64,000 nt of DNA from PHAA01 sp964457945 (GCA_964457945.1 CAYWFX010000012.1:1-64000), one strand, 5' to 3'; shown: positions 41,546-51,573, numbered from the stretch's first letter. Translations and numbers: made by a program. Notes: generated by a model from the sequence alone, not told the origin.

Positions 41546-42259
41546 TTATTTTTTATTCTGGGAACTCCTATCAGGAGCTGTTATCTCTATCTTTTTACCA
41601 AAATCAGAGAACTCCACCTGGATTTCCAGACTGGTCTTTTCGTTGCGTTTATTAATGGCAGTAAGAACTGCCTTCCTAATAATATCATTATGGTAGTCAA
41701 CCCATATCAGATATTCAAACTCTTTCCACAGGTTCTCTAATAACTGACTCTCTACTGAAGGTCTACATTTTACCACCAGGCATTCAGCACCATCTATTTT
41801 TTCAAACTTAACTTTTTCTACCTGATTCACGTTATTAAACCTGAAATTAGACAGGGGATTTAATTCTGAAATCAGTATCTCTTCGGAATTTGTGGTACCA
41901 CTCTCTATGACTAACCATTTTTTTGAAAGAGAATCATAGTTATAGATGGTTCGATTAATATAATAAATATCGACTGGTGTATTAACCATCTCCCCCTTTA
42001 TATGAGTATTAGTATTTTGTTTTTCTCCTTCTACCTCACTTATCACCTCCTTTCGATCATTAACCGTAAATCCAGAATGTAGTTTGTATCTAAAACTATC
42101 GCTTCCAAGCATATTGTTCAGGGCAGTCTGTAGTTCCATCCCTGGTTCCAGTTGCGCTTTTTCATAATATTGGCTTATGGCTTTGGCGCTGGCCAATATA
42201 GCAACGAGAACCAGAATTAAAGTCATTAATATGATCCATCTGGTTTTATTTATTATCAC
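41546..42259 (-). CDS. Membrane-anchored unknown protein (LolA/LppX-like fold possible)
   Basis: 237 residues, GTG start (uncertain: the AAGGGGTGA site abuts it). One N-terminal membrane anchor (about 8-28) is followed by an extracytoplasmic beta-rich domain with the rhythm of LolA/LppX lipoprotein carriers (FRYKLHSGFTVNDRKEV, GEMVNTPVDIYYINRTIY, WVDYHNDIIRKAVLTAINKR). The similarity is one of pattern only. It is convergent with the metal regulator. Unknown function; a role in envelope lipid or antibiotic sensing has been proposed for related folds. Confidence 0.7.
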   Translation of the reverse strand: MIINKTRWIILMTLILVLVAILASAKAISQYYEKAQLEPGMELQTALNNMLGSDSFRYKLHSGFTVNDRKEVISEVEGEKQNTNTHIKGEMVNTPVDIYYINRTIYNYDSLSKKWLVIESGTTNSEEILISELNPLSNFRFNNVNQVEKVKFEKIDGAECLVVKCRPSVESQLLENLWKEFEYLIWVDYHNDIIRKAVLTAINKRNEKTSLEIQVEFSDFGKKIEITAPDRSSQNKK

Positions 42260-42589
42260 TCACCCCTTACACTATAAGTTCCCGGATAGTTAAATATAGA
42301 TAAACAGCCTTCTCAATTCGTAATATATTGTATTAGACCATTTTTTAATATATACCGAATTTACGGTCAGAATATTATTCCATAAAAGCTATTACAATGA
42401 CTGCTTTTAAAAAAGTTAGGGTCTATCCAAGAATAAACCAGCGGTGCAGTTAACTACACCTACTGAGCCTGCTTATTAATTTAATTCCCAGTCCTGATAA
42501 ACATTAGATTGGTGTGGTGTAACCTATTAACAATATTTATATCAGAAGGCATCAAGGTCATATTACAGTTGTTTTGTCTCAATATCTAA

Positions 42590-42618
42590 TTGACAAGCAA
42601 AACGGATTATCGCAATAT
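42590..42618 (+). promoter_or_regulatory. Possible promoter of the PAS-GGDEF-HD-GYP gene
   Basis: TTGACA (42590-42595) and CAATAT (42613-42618) with a 17-bp spacer, about 60 bp before the start codon. The rest of the 42260-42670 stretch shows no gene or clear RNA. Confidence 0.45.
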
Positions 42619-42679
42619 TTAGATAATATTGTTAATCTTTCGCATTTTTTCGTCTTTTTGCTGATAGGAGGTGGCCATT

Positions 42680-45600
42680 ATGGATAAATATGTAAATAGG
42701 GAAATAGGTAGTATTGGCAAGCTAGACAATCCTCCAATAAACGATGAGCTGTTCAAGATCCTGACAGAAAATGTCGCTTCTATGCTTTTCGTGGCCCAGC
42801 AAGGCAGATATGTATATGTAAACCCGGCCTTAGCCACAACTAGCGGCTATACTGCCGAAGAATTTTATCAGATGAAAAGGGTCTGGGAAATTGTTGCTCC
42901 AGAACATCAGCCATTGGTTAAAAAAAGAGCCCTAGCGTTGGAACGTGGGGAAGAAGTACCTGCCGGCTTTGAATTTTTAATTATTAATAAGTCTGGAGAA
43001 GCGAGGTGGATAGAATACAGGGGAGCAGTCATTAATATTGAAGGCACACCCGCCATATTAGGCTCTTGCATTGACATAACTGACCGTAAACGGGCAGAAG
43101 AGGAACTGCAGCAATCAGAGGAAAAGTACCGTCTCTTGATCGAAAGCAGCCACGATATTATTTATACGATGAACCCAGATGGGATATTTACCTTCGTATC
43201 CCCTGTTTGGACCTTGCTCTTAGGGCATCCTATAAGCGAGGTTTATGGTAAACCATTTCAGCAATTCGTCCATTCGGATGATATTGCCAGGTGTCAGGCA
43301 TTCCTACACAGTACGCTCGAGACCGGGCAACGACAATCAGGAGTCGAATACCGCGTACTACACCTCAACGGCACCTGGCGCTGGCACAGCACTAATGCTG
43401 TGCCTTTAAAAGGTGCAGCCGGCACGATTATTGGGTTTGAAGGCATCGCCAGCGATATATCCGACCGTAAACTTGCTGAGGAGGCCTTAAGGGCCAATGA
43501 AGAGCAGCATCGGCTTATGGTCAGCCAAATGCCGCAAGGGCTTGCTATTCATGAAGTAATCTGCGATGAATCAGGAAAAGTTTTTGATTATCGCTTCCTT
43601 GATGTCAATCCCAGCTTTGAGAATATGACCGGGCTTAAACGAGAGAATATTATTGGAAAAACCGTACTTGAAATTATGCCTGAAACGGAAAGTTATTGGG
43701 TTGAAAAATATGGGCATGTAGCCATGACAGGTGAGTTGCTACAATATGAGAATTACTCTAAAGAGCTGGATAGATATTATGAAGTAGTTGCTTACTCTCC
43801 CCAGGCTCAACAATTTGCAGTTATTATATCGGACATAAGTGAGCGTAAAAAACTGGAAGATCATTTACTCAATAGTGAAAAAAGATATAAGAGTCTGGCA
43901 GAAGATATGGAGGCCTTAATATGTATTTTTTTACCAGACGGTACATTGACCTATGTGAACCGCGTTTGTTGCGAATACTTCCAAAAGAATCAAGATGAGC
44001 TTCTGGGACATAGTTTTTTAGAATTCCTGCCAGACGAAACCATTCGCCAAGAGGTTGCAAAGAATTACCGTTCGCTCACAATTGAACAAGCTATACATAC
44101 TCACGAGCAGCCAGTTATTACTCTTGATGGAAGCAAAATCTGGCAGCGTTGGACCAACCGTGCTATCTTCAATGATAAAACCGAACTTATCTATTACCAG
44201 TCAATCGGCATTGATATAACTGACCGGAAACGATCAGAAGAAGAATTGCAAGCAGCTAATGAGCAAATGGAAGCAGCTTTCGAAGAAATAACTGCCACCG
44301 AGGAAGAACTGCGAACTCAATACCAGCAACTGCAGGTACAAGAGCAGGCTTTGCGCGATTCTGAGCAACGTTTGACTGATATCATTAACTTCTTGCCTGA
44401 TCCAACCATGATTATTAACAATGCAGGTCAAATAATGGTTTGGAATCAAGCTGCCGAAGAAATGACCGGAGTTAAAGCCATAGATATACTGGGAAAAGGA
44501 AATTACGAACATGCCTTGCCTTTTTATGGGGCCAGACGTCCAATTTTAGTTGACCTGGTTCTTCTACCCAACCAACAAATAGAACAAGAGTACCAGGCTA
44601 TAAGCCGAGATAAGAAAAGTATTATGGCAGAAGCCATTTTGCCTGTCCTGAACGGAAAAACACGTTTCTTTTCTGGTAAAGCCACCCCTCTTTATAACCA
44701 GCGGGGTAACATCGTTGGAGCGATTGAATCTCTTCGCGATATCACCGAGCACAAGAAGGTCCAAGCAACTCTGGAAGAGACACAGCAGCAAATGAAGCAG
44801 GTCATCGAGCTATTACCTGATGCTACCCTGGTTATTGATCGAGAGGGACAAGTTGTATTTTGGAACCAAGCTATGGAAAAGATGACGGGAGTAACCCAAG
44901 AGCAGATAATTGGGCGAGGCAATTACGAATATTCCATTCCTTTTTATGGTGAAAGACGTCCAATTCTAATAGACCTGGCTCTTATGTCTAACCGTGAATA
45001 CCATGCAATAAAGGAAAAGTATGACTTTATCCACCAGGAAAGCGACACCCTTATAGGTGAAGTCTATGTACCTAAAACTTATGGCGGTAAAGGTGCTTAT
45101 TTATTAGGATCTGCTTCCAAACTTTATGATCTGCAAGGGAATATAGTTGGAGCTATTCAGTCTATTCGCGATATTACTGATCGCAAAGATATTGAAAAGG
45201 CCCTGGTAGAAGAGAAAGAGCTTTTAAAGACAACCTTATTATCCATAGGAGATGGAGTAATATCAACCGATAAAAATGGTAGGGTTAATTTAATAAATAA
45301 AGTTGCCGAACAGCTTATCGGGTGGACTCAAATTGAAGCTTTCAGCAAACCCCTGGAAGAAGTATTCAATACGATTAATGAATTTACTCAAGAAAGATGT
45401 GAGAACCCAGTAAGAGAGGTACTAGACACTGGAAAAACCATCGAAATTGCCAATCATACTATGCTAATTTCCAAAGCAGGGATTGCCAGACCCATTGAAG
45501 ACAGTGCGGCCCCTATTAAAGATGAGGCTGGCAAAATTAATGGCGTAGTACTGGTATTTAGAGATTTTACTGAAAAAAAAGATCGTCAGGAAAAAATCGC

Positions 45601-46672
45601 CTATTTAAGCTATCATGATCAACTAACCGGATTATACAACCGTAGATTTTTCGAGGAAGAATTGAAAAGGCTGGATACGGAAAGAAATCTGCCGATAACC
45701 CTGGTCATGGCAGATGTTAATGGATTAAAACTTACTAATGATGCTTTTGGTCATTTAGCAGGAGATAAGCTGTTAATAAAAGTGGCAGAAATCATGGAAA
45801 AAGAATGCCGAACCGATGATATAATTGCCCGAATTGGCGGAGATGAATTTATGATTTTGTTACCAAAAACTGAGGCCGAAAAAGCGAAAAAAATTGTGGG
45901 ACGAATTAATGCGAGCCTGGCTCAGGAAAAGGTGGATTCCATTATCCTGTCCGTCTCCTTTGGCTGGGAAACTAAGCGTGAAGCGACCGAGGAGATGAAA
46001 AGCATTTTCAAGCAAGCTGAAGATCATATGTATAGACATAAGCTGTCGGCAAGCTCCAGCATGAGAAATAAGACCATAAAAGTAATTATCGGCACCTTAT
46101 ATGAAAAAAATAAACGAGAAGAGCAGCATTCACAAAGGGTAAGTGAACTATGTGCCAGCCTGGCAACTGCTTTAGATCTGGGTCCGGACGATGTTGCTGA
46201 ATTAAGAACTGCCGGTTTAATGCACGATATTGGCAAAATAGCACTTGAAGAGATGATCTTAAATAAACCTGGCCAGCTTAATAATACGGAATGGCTTCAA
46301 ATCAAGCGGCATCCGGAAACAGGCTATCGTATATTGAGTTCCGTAAATGAATTTTCACAACTAGCCACCTATGTACTAGCCCATCATGAAAGATGGGATG
46401 GTAAGGGTTACCCCAAGGGATTAATAGGCGAAGAAATACCTTTGCAAGCTAGGATTTTGGCAGTTGCTGATACCTATGATGCCATGACTAGTGATCGACC
46501 GTATCGCCAAGCATTAAGCGAAGAGATTGTTGTTGAGGAAATAAAAGGAAATGCCGGCATACAGTTTGATCCGCTTATTGTCAGAGTATTACTGGAAAAA
46601 GTTTTGGTAAATAGCAGCGATGTCTTTTCGGGAGGAACAAGATTAAGTGCCCAGCAGTTTGCTGAGGCGTAG
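42680..46672 (+). CDS. Seven-PAS diguanylate cyclase / HD-GYP phosphodiesterase
   Basis: 1330 residues from ATG 42680 (AGGAGGT 7 nt upstream). Seven consecutive PAS domains end in the typical DITDRK-type motif before each linker, with an added coiled coil between the fourth and fifth. The GGDEF domain follows, with RIGGDEFMIL near residue 1053; the active-site GGDEF is intact. The HD-GYP domain has HDIGK near 1181, HPETGYRI, LAHHERWDGKGYPKGL and DTYDAMTSDRPYR. One protein could therefore both make and break cyclic di-GMP. No membrane segment, so it senses cytoplasmic or diffusible cues. Monocistronic. Confidence 0.95.
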   Translation: MDKYVNREIGSIGKLDNPPINDELFKILTENVASMLFVAQQGRYVYVNPALATTSGYTAEEFYQMKRVWEIVAPEHQPLVKKRALALERGEEVPAGFEFLIINKSGEARWIEYRGAVINIEGTPAILGSCIDITDRKRAEEELQQSEEKYRLLIESSHDIIYTMNPDGIFTFVSPVWTLLLGHPISEVYGKPFQQFVHSDDIARCQAFLHSTLETGQRQSGVEYRVLHLNGTWRWHSTNAVPLKGAAGTIIGFEGIASDISDRKLAEEALRANEEQHRLMVSQMPQGLAIHEVICDESGKVFDYRFLDVNPSFENMTGLKRENIIGKTVLEIMPETESYWVEKYGHVAMTGELLQYENYSKELDRYYEVVAYSPQAQQFAVIISDISERKKLEDHLLNSEKRYKSLAEDMEALICIFLPDGTLTYVNRVCCEYFQKNQDELLGHSFLEFLPDETIRQEVAKNYRSLTIEQAIHTHEQPVITLDGSKIWQRWTNRAIFNDKTELIYYQSIGIDITDRKRSEEELQAANEQMEAAFEEITATEEELRTQYQQLQVQEQALRDSEQRLTDIINFLPDPTMIINNAGQIMVWNQAAEEMTGVKAIDILGKGNYEHALPFYGARRPILVDLVLLPNQQIEQEYQAISRDKKSIMAEAILPVLNGKTRFFSGKATPLYNQRGNIVGAIESLRDITEHKKVQATLEETQQQMKQVIELLPDATLVIDREGQVVFWNQAMEKMTGVTQEQIIGRGNYEYSIPFYGERRPILIDLALMSNREYHAIKEKYDFIHQESDTLIGEVYVPKTYGGKGAYLLGSASKLYDLQGNIVGAIQSIRDITDRKDIEKALVEEKELLKTTLLSIGDGVISTDKNGRVNLINKVAEQLIGWTQIEAFSKPLEEVFNTINEFTQERCENPVREVLDTGKTIEIANHTMLISKAGIARPIEDSAAPIKDEAGKINGVVLVFRDFTEKKDRQEKIAYLSYHDQLTGLYNRRFFEEELKRLDTERNLPITLVMADVNGLKLTNDAFGHLAGDKLLIKVAEIMEKECRTDDIIARIGGDEFMILLPKTEAEKAKKIVGRINASLAQEKVDSIILSVSFGWETKREATEEMKSIFKQAEDHMYRHKLSASSSMRNKTIKVIIGTLYEKNKREEQHSQRVSELCASLATALDLGPDDVAELRTAGLMHDIGKIALEEMILNKPGQLNNTEWLQIKRHPETGYRILSSVNEFSQLATYVLAHHERWDGKGYPKGLIGEEIPLQARILAVADTYDAMTSDRPYRQALSEEIVVEEIKGNAGIQFDPLIVRVLLEKVLVNSSDVFSGGTRLSAQQFAEA

Positions 46673-46765
46673 AGGTCAAGTCTACCATACCCCCATCTTT
46701 GCACCATGAAAAATTCTTCCTTGCGGCTACCCATTTTCGAATTGGATCTATATAGATTAAAATAT

Positions 46766-46809
46766 AAGAGGCTTCCCATAAGTTCAGCGAACTTAATGAG
46801 AAGCCTCTA
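46766..46809. terminator. Hairpin between convergent GGDEF gene and groEL
   Basis: AGAGGCTTC (46767-46775) with GAAGCCTCT (46800-46808), containing a nested AAGTTC-AGC-GAACTT. T-rich on the minus side (TATATTTTA), so it probably ends groEL and the converging gene. Confidence 0.7.
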
Positions 46810-46884
46810 GAATTTTCGGCTAATGTGGGATAGAGAAAAATCTAAATACTCAAACCCCGCGTCATAAGGGCTACTGGGCTAAGC

Positions 46885-48531
46885 TTACATCATGCCGCCC
46901 ATACCGCCGCCCATGCCACCCATGCCGCCGCCGCCCATGCCGCCCATGCCTTTGTCTTCGCCGGGCTTCTCGGATACGATGGCTTCGGTAGTTAGTACCA
47001 TAGCTGCAATGCTGGCAGCATTCTGTACTGCTGAGCGAGTGACTTTGGCAGGATCAATGATACCAGCCGCAATCATATCCTCATAAACATTATTTAAGGC
47101 ATTGAAGCCAATTCCAGACTTCGCTTCTTTTACTTTTTCAACCACAACTGAGCCTTCAATGCCAGCATTGTTGGCTATCTGGCGCAATGGTTCTTCCATA
47201 GCTTTCATAACCAGTTTAACACCGGTCATTTCATCACCCTCAGCCTGCACTTTCTCAATAGCAACAATAGCGTTGATGAGGGCAACTCCTCCACCAGAGA
47301 CAATACCTTCTTCAACCGCGGCCTTAGTAGCTGCTAGTGCATCTTCAATGCGGTGCTTTTTCTCTTTTAGTTCGGTTTCGGTTGCAGCGCCAACCTTGAT
47401 AATAGCTACACCACCAGATAGTTTAGCCATTCTTTCCTGAAGCTTCTCTTTATCATATTCAGATTCACTTTCTTCAAACTGAATCTTAATATTAGCAATA
47501 CGGGCCTTTACGTCAGCTTCTGAACCTGCCCCATCAACAATAATGGTTTCGTCTTTCTTTATGACTACTTTAGCGGCTCTGCCCAGCATTTCCAGCGTGA
47601 CATTCTCCATTTTAATACCTATATCTTCAGAGGCAACCTGTCCTTTAGTCAAGACAGCAATATCCTCGAGCATGGCTTTTCTTCTTTCGCCAAAGGCTGG
47701 AGCTTTAACTGCTACACAGGTAAAGGTTCCTCTAAGTTTATTGACGACCAGGGTAGCCAGAGCCTCGCCTTCGATGTCCTCTGCAATAAGAAGCAGGGGC
47801 TTGCCACTTTGAACTACCTTTTCGAGAACTGGAAGAATCTCGCTAATTGCAGAAATCTTCTTATCACTGATTAGAATATATGGGTTATCAAGACTAGCTA
47901 CCATCTTCTCAGTATCCGTGATCATGTAAGGGGAGATATAACCACGATCGAAGTTCATGCCTTCCACAACTTCCAGAGATGTGCCAACTGAATTGGATTC
48001 TTCAACGGTTATAACTCCGTCGCGGCCAACTTTTTCCATAGCATCTGCAATCAGGGAACCAATATCAGGGTCGCCTGCGCTAATGGAAGCTACTTGGGCA
48101 ATGGCTTCTTTAGATTCTACCGGTTTGCTAATGGCCTGGATTTCAGCAACAGCAGCCTGGACTGCCTTCTCGATGCCTTTTCTCATAATCATCGGGTTCG
48201 CCCCAGCGGCAACGTTTTTTAAACCCTCTTTGATCATAGCCTGAGCTAAAACAGTGGCCGTAGTGGTCCCATCTCCTGCTACATCATTGGTCTTAATGGC
48301 AACTTCTTTCACCAACTGGCAGCCCAGGTTTTCCCATGGGTCTTCCAGATCAATATCACGAGCAATGGTAACACCATCATTGGTTATTGTAGGGGAACCA
48401 AATTTTCTATCCAGAACAACATTTCTTCCCTTAGGGCCTAAAGTAACCTTGACCGCATTGGCCAAAGCGTCAACGCCTTTTTCCAGCGACCTTCTGGCAT
48501 CTTCCCCGAACTTAATTTCTTTGGAAAACAT
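46885..48531 (-). CDS. groL: Chaperonin GroEL
   Basis: ATP-driven 60-kDa chaperonin that folds proteins in a double-ring cage capped by GroES. 548 residues, the normal length. Signatures: GPKGRNVVLDRKFGSPTITN near residue 32, NDVAGDGTTTATVLAQAM near 82, and ALAATKAAVEEGIVSGGGVA near 398. The C-terminus is the Gly-Met-rich tail (GMGGMGGGGMGG) typical of the family. It follows groES by 24 bp and is controlled from the CIRCE-bearing promoter. Sequence intact. Confidence 0.98.
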   Translation of the reverse strand: MFSKEIKFGEDARRSLEKGVDALANAVKVTLGPKGRNVVLDRKFGSPTITNDGVTIARDIDLEDPWENLGCQLVKEVAIKTNDVAGDGTTTATVLAQAMIKEGLKNVAAGANPMIMRKGIEKAVQAAVAEIQAISKPVESKEAIAQVASISAGDPDIGSLIADAMEKVGRDGVITVEESNSVGTSLEVVEGMNFDRGYISPYMITDTEKMVASLDNPYILISDKKISAISEILPVLEKVVQSGKPLLLIAEDIEGEALATLVVNKLRGTFTCVAVKAPAFGERRKAMLEDIAVLTKGQVASEDIGIKMENVTLEMLGRAAKVVIKKDETIIVDGAGSEADVKARIANIKIQFEESESEYDKEKLQERMAKLSGGVAIIKVGAATETELKEKKHRIEDALAATKAAVEEGIVSGGGVALINAIVAIEKVQAEGDEMTGVKLVMKAMEEPLRQIANNAGIEGSVVVEKVKEAKSGIGFNALNNVYEDMIAAGIIDPAKVTRSAVQNAASIAAMVLTTEAIVSEKPGEDKGMGGMGGGGMGGMGGGMGGMM

Positions 48532-48555
48532 CTATGTACCCTCCTTATTTAATAA

Positions 48556-48846
48556 TTAGATTATTTTAGCTAGAATATCTCTCTCGGTTAAAATAAGAAA
48601 CGTTTCGCCATCCAACTTGATTTCCATGCCGCCGTATTTGGAAAAGATAATCTTATCTCCTACAACAACATCTATGGCTACTCTTTCGCCCTTATCGTTT
48701 AATGAGCCAGGACCCACTGCCATAATTTCAGCTTCCTGGGGTTTTTCTTTGGCTGTGTCAGGCACAAACAGCCCGCTCTTGGTTTTTTCTTCAGCCACTT
48801 CGACTACTTTCACTACCACACGGTCGCCTAACGGTTTAATCTTCAC
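48556..48846 (-). CDS. groS: Co-chaperonin GroES
   Basis: 96 residues from GTG 48846, with AAAGGAGG 7 nt upstream; a longer in-frame reading to 48879 would overlap the CIRCE element and is wrong. KIKPLGDRVVVKVVEVAEEK opening, mobile-loop TKSGLFVPDTAKEKPQEA, and the GDKIIFSKYGGMEIKLDGE beta barrel. Forms a heptameric cap on GroEL. First gene of the groESL operon. Confidence 0.97.
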   Translation of the reverse strand: MKIKPLGDRVVVKVVEVAEEKTKSGLFVPDTAKEKPQEAEIMAVGPGSLNDKGERVAIDVVVGDKIIFSKYGGMEIKLDGETFLILTERDILAKII

Positions 48847-48872
48847 AGGTATGCCTCCTTTAATATTTGTTG

Positions 48873-48899
48873 TTAGCACTCAACGTTTGCGAGTGCTAA
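48873..48899. promoter_or_regulatory. CIRCE operator (HrcA site)
   Basis: TTAGCACTC-N9-GAGTGCTAA, a perfect match to the CIRCE inverted repeat, in the groES leader 27 bp before the start codon. Indicates HrcA repression; hrcA itself is not in this window. Confidence 0.96.
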
Positions 48900-48911
48900 C
48901 ATTCATCTATA

Positions 48912-48940
48912 ATATTAGGCAAGAGCAGCCAAGTATACAA
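48912..48940 (-). promoter_or_regulatory. Promoter of groESL
   Basis: Minus strand TTGTAT (48940-48935), 17-bp spacer, TAATAT (48917-48912). The start would fall just before CIRCE. Confidence 0.75.
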
Positions 48941-49032
48941 CTCACAATACTGGCTGAATCCGCCCAATATTTTCGATTATTATTATTCTCCTGCCTTTTT
49001 CCTTTTATACCTTCATATTACTAACTATTTCA

Positions 49033-49065
49033 GAAAAAAAGAAAGACAAGCATTAGACTTGCCTT
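49033..49065 (-). terminator. Terminator of the molybdenum-cofactor operon
   Basis: Minus-strand GGCAAG...CTTGTC stem followed by TTTCTTTTTTTC, after the mogA-like stop. Confidence 0.65.
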
Positions 49066-49078
49066 TTATCTATCCGAA

Positions 49079-49570
49079 TTATCCTTGTCCGCACTCAGTG
49101 CTGGAGCCAATAATAATATCCAACCCGTGGCCCAATGCAGGTAAAATAGCTTCAATGGATTCCCTTACTCCTTTGACGCTTCCAGGCAGGTTAATGATTA
49201 AGGTCTTTCCTCTCATGCCCGCCACTGCCCTAGACAGCATGGCCTTAGGTGTCTTTTGCATACCATAATATCGAATGGCTTCAGGTATTCCTGGTGTAAT
49301 TCGATGTATTACCTTCATGGTAGCTTCCGGGGTAACATCTCGACTAGAAAAGCCAGTACCTCCTGAAGTAAAAATAATATCCAGCTTGAGTTGGTCACAT
49401 GCATAAATTAATTTCTCTCTAATTACATCCTCTTCATCTGGGATAATATCATAATAATCAAACTGGAAACCCTGATCTGCCAACATGTTTCGAATTTGCT
49501 GGCCACTCCCATCCTCCCGTTCTCCCCGGGAGCCCTTATCACTCATGATTAAAATACCCGTTTTATACAT
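49079..49570 (-). CDS. Molybdenum cofactor protein, MogA/MoaB type
   Basis: 163 residues of the MPT-binding/adenylating fold: MSDKGSRGEREDGSGQQIRN, IIFTSGGTGFSSRDVTPEAT and a C-terminal IINLPGSVKGVRESIEAIL. It adenylates molybdopterin before metal insertion (MogA), or is the paralogue MoaB; sequence does not separate these. Last gene of the operon, overlapping the MOSC gene by one base. Confidence 0.9.
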   Translation of the reverse strand: MYKTGILIMSDKGSRGEREDGSGQQIRNMLADQGFQFDYYDIIPDEEDVIREKLIYACDQLKLDIIFTSGGTGFSSRDVTPEATMKVIHRITPGIPEAIRYYGMQKTPKAMLSRAVAGMRGKTLIINLPGSVKGVRESIEAILPALGHGLDIIIGSSTECGQG

Positions 49571-50010
49571 TAATTCATCACCTCAACCGGATCTCCTTTT
49601 TTTATCTCTCCCCCATTAAGCACCCTGCAAAAAAGCCCCTCATAAGGCAGCAGCGTCACGCCAAAAGTCCGGGTCACTACGCTGGGGTGATCTTCTTTGC
49701 CCACCTGGGTAACCTCTAGCACAGTATCCGAGCCAATTTTGAGCCTGCCGCCCACGCCTATTGGCCGCAGGTCAAGACCCTCGATTAGTATATTCTCGGC
49801 AAATTGGCCTGGCCCGATGTTCAGTTTTTTTTCCTGGTTGACCTTAACAACGCTTTCCCAGCTCAAACAGGTAACCTGCCGTCCCCAATCGCCGCCATGA
49901 CCATCATTTTCAATGCCAAAGCCAGCAATTACCTTGGCTGTTTCAACTTCCTGCTTCAATTGCCCCCGCTGGGGACTGATGCAAATCGAATGCACCTTGC
50001 CCTTTTCCAC
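49570..50010 (-). CDS. MOSC-domain protein
   Basis: 146 residues, a stand-alone MOSC (MoCo sulfurase C-terminal) domain: GDWGRQVTCLSWESVVK near the centre, PGQFAENILIEGLDL and QVGKEDHPSVVTRTFG. The invariant Cys of the family is represented by Cys48 in QVTCLSW, though its equivalence should be confirmed by alignment. MOSC domains bind molybdenum cofactor or handle its sulfur. Lies between moaC and mogA. Confidence 0.88.
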   Translation of the reverse strand: MEKGKVHSICISPQRGQLKQEVETAKVIAGFGIENDGHGGDWGRQVTCLSWESVVKVNQEKKLNIGPGQFAENILIEGLDLRPIGVGGRLKIGSDTVLEVTQVGKEDHPSVVTRTFGVTLLPYEGLFCRVLNGGEIKKGDPVEVMN

Positions 50011-50502
50011 CTATTCTGCCTCCTTGCTGTATTCTCTATGCAGATGCCCGCTTTTACCCCCGGCTTTTTCCAGGAGTTGTACCTCAGTTATTTCCATCCA
50101 CCGATCTATGGCCTTGCACATATCATAAACCGTCAGAGCAGCTACTGTAACGGCGGTTATGGCCTCCATTTCCACTCCAGTCTTGCCGCTGGTTTTAACC
50201 TGAGAATTAATAATAAGAGTTGAATCGGCATCATCGAAGCTAAATTCTATGTCTACCCCGGTCAACATGAGCGGATGACACATAGGTATGAGGCTCGGGG
50301 TTTGTTTGGCTCCCATAATACCCGCTACCTGGGCTACTGCTAATACATCGCCCTTTTTAATGCCTCCCTCGCGAATAGTCTGCAGGGTTTGGGCTTGCAT
50401 ACGTACAATGGCCTGGGCCCGTGCTACTCTCGTAGTATCCTCTTTATCGCTTACATCCACCATCCGGGCATAACCCTGCTCGTTTATATGGCTCAGGTTC
50501 AT
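50011..50502 (-). CDS. moaC: Cyclic pyranopterin monophosphate synthase
   Basis: Second step of molybdopterin synthesis with MoaA. 163 residues: LSHINEQGYARMVDVSDKED opening, AQVAGIMGAKQTPSLIPMCH with catalytic region, GKTGVEMEAITAVTVAALTV, and YDMCKAIDRWMEI. Normal size, complete. The MOSC gene begins on the next base, and moaA ends 4 bp upstream, so the operon is tight. Confidence 0.96.
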   Translation of the reverse strand: MNLSHINEQGYARMVDVSDKEDTTRVARAQAIVRMQAQTLQTIREGGIKKGDVLAVAQVAGIMGAKQTPSLIPMCHPLMLTGVDIEFSFDDADSTLIINSQVKTSGKTGVEMEAITAVTVAALTVYDMCKAIDRWMEITEVQLLEKAGGKSGHLHREYSKEAE

Positions 50503-50506
50503 TCAA

Positions 50507-51493
50507 TTAGCCCCCTATTTGATACATCTTGCGGTGATTTTCCTCGCCCCAACCAGAATTCATATTGTGCTTATCCGGTTTGGAATTTATAGTTTTGAGA
50601 AATATTTTGCGGAGGTCTTCATCGCTGGCTCCATTTCTCATGGCCAGCATCAGGTCGCTTTCGGTTTTGTCATAAAGGCAGCCCCGTAATTTCCCTTCGG
50701 CAGTCATCCTAATGCGATTACATTCCCCACAGAAATGATTGCTCATAGGGCTGATGAAACCCACCGAGCCCTGACCGCCTTCCAAAGTATAATACTTGGC
50801 CGGACCACTGCCCTTTATTTTATTGGCTTCTACCAGCTTATATTTTCTTTTTATCATATTCATAGTTTCGCTGCTGCTTATTATATTTTCCCGGTTCCAG
50901 AACTTCAAGTCACCGATAGGCATAAATTCGATAAACCTGATATGAAGCGGGCGATTATAGGCCAAGTCAGCAAAATCCATTACCTCGTTATCATTAAAAC
51001 CCTTTATCAAGACGGTGTTTATCTTCACCGGTTCCATCTTAAGCTCCAAAGCTTTATTGATGGCCCTGGTGGCATCTTCCAGCCTGCCTTGGCGGGTTAT
51101 ATACTTGTATTTTTCCGCAACCAAAGTGTCCAGGCTGAAATTGATCCGATCCAAACCAGCCTCCCTTAGTTCATCAGCTATGTCGGTAAATAAGGTTCCA
51201 TTGGTCGTCATGGCAATATCGTCAATCTCCGGTATATTTCTGATATAACCAATCAACTGACTAATATTCTTTCTTATCAGTGGCTCACCCCCAGTGAGCC
51301 TGACTTTCCGTATACCCACCTGGGCAGCTACCCTTACCAAACGGGCAATTTCTTCCAGGGATAAGATACGGTCATGTCCCAGCTTCTCTACCCCTTCCAA
51401 AGGCATGCAGTAGCGACAACGTAAATTACAGCGATCTGTTATGGAAATACGCAAATAGTTAATGTTTCTACCCATGGTATCAAACAAAATCAT
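50507..51493 (-). CDS. moaA: GTP 3',8-cyclase (radical SAM)
   Basis: Radical-SAM enzyme turning GTP into 3',8-cyclo-GTP. 328 residues. The N-terminal cluster motif is CNLRCRYCMP near residue 22, with GGEPL downstream. The C-terminal second cluster has CGECNRIRMTAEGKLRGCLY near 260, and the usual family C-terminal GG is present (YQIGG). Start ATG 51493 with GGGAGG close upstream. Expression depends on the riboswitch at 51797. Confidence 0.97.
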   Translation of the reverse strand: MILFDTMGRNINYLRISITDRCNLRCRYCMPLEGVEKLGHDRILSLEEIARLVRVAAQVGIRKVRLTGGEPLIRKNISQLIGYIRNIPEIDDIAMTTNGTLFTDIADELREAGLDRINFSLDTLVAEKYKYITRQGRLEDATRAINKALELKMEPVKINTVLIKGFNDNEVMDFADLAYNRPLHIRFIEFMPIGDLKFWNRENIISSSETMNMIKRKYKLVEANKIKGSGPAKYYTLEGGQGSVGFISPMSNHFCGECNRIRMTAEGKLRGCLYDKTESDLMLAMRNGASDEDLRKIFLKTINSKPDKHNMNSGWGEENHRKMYQIGG

Positions 51494-51573
51494 CGCCCTC
51501 CCTAGCTATGCTTTGAATGCCGATAAAAGATCGGGCTTGTCCCTTGAGGGACTATCAAAAAATCAACTTACCC

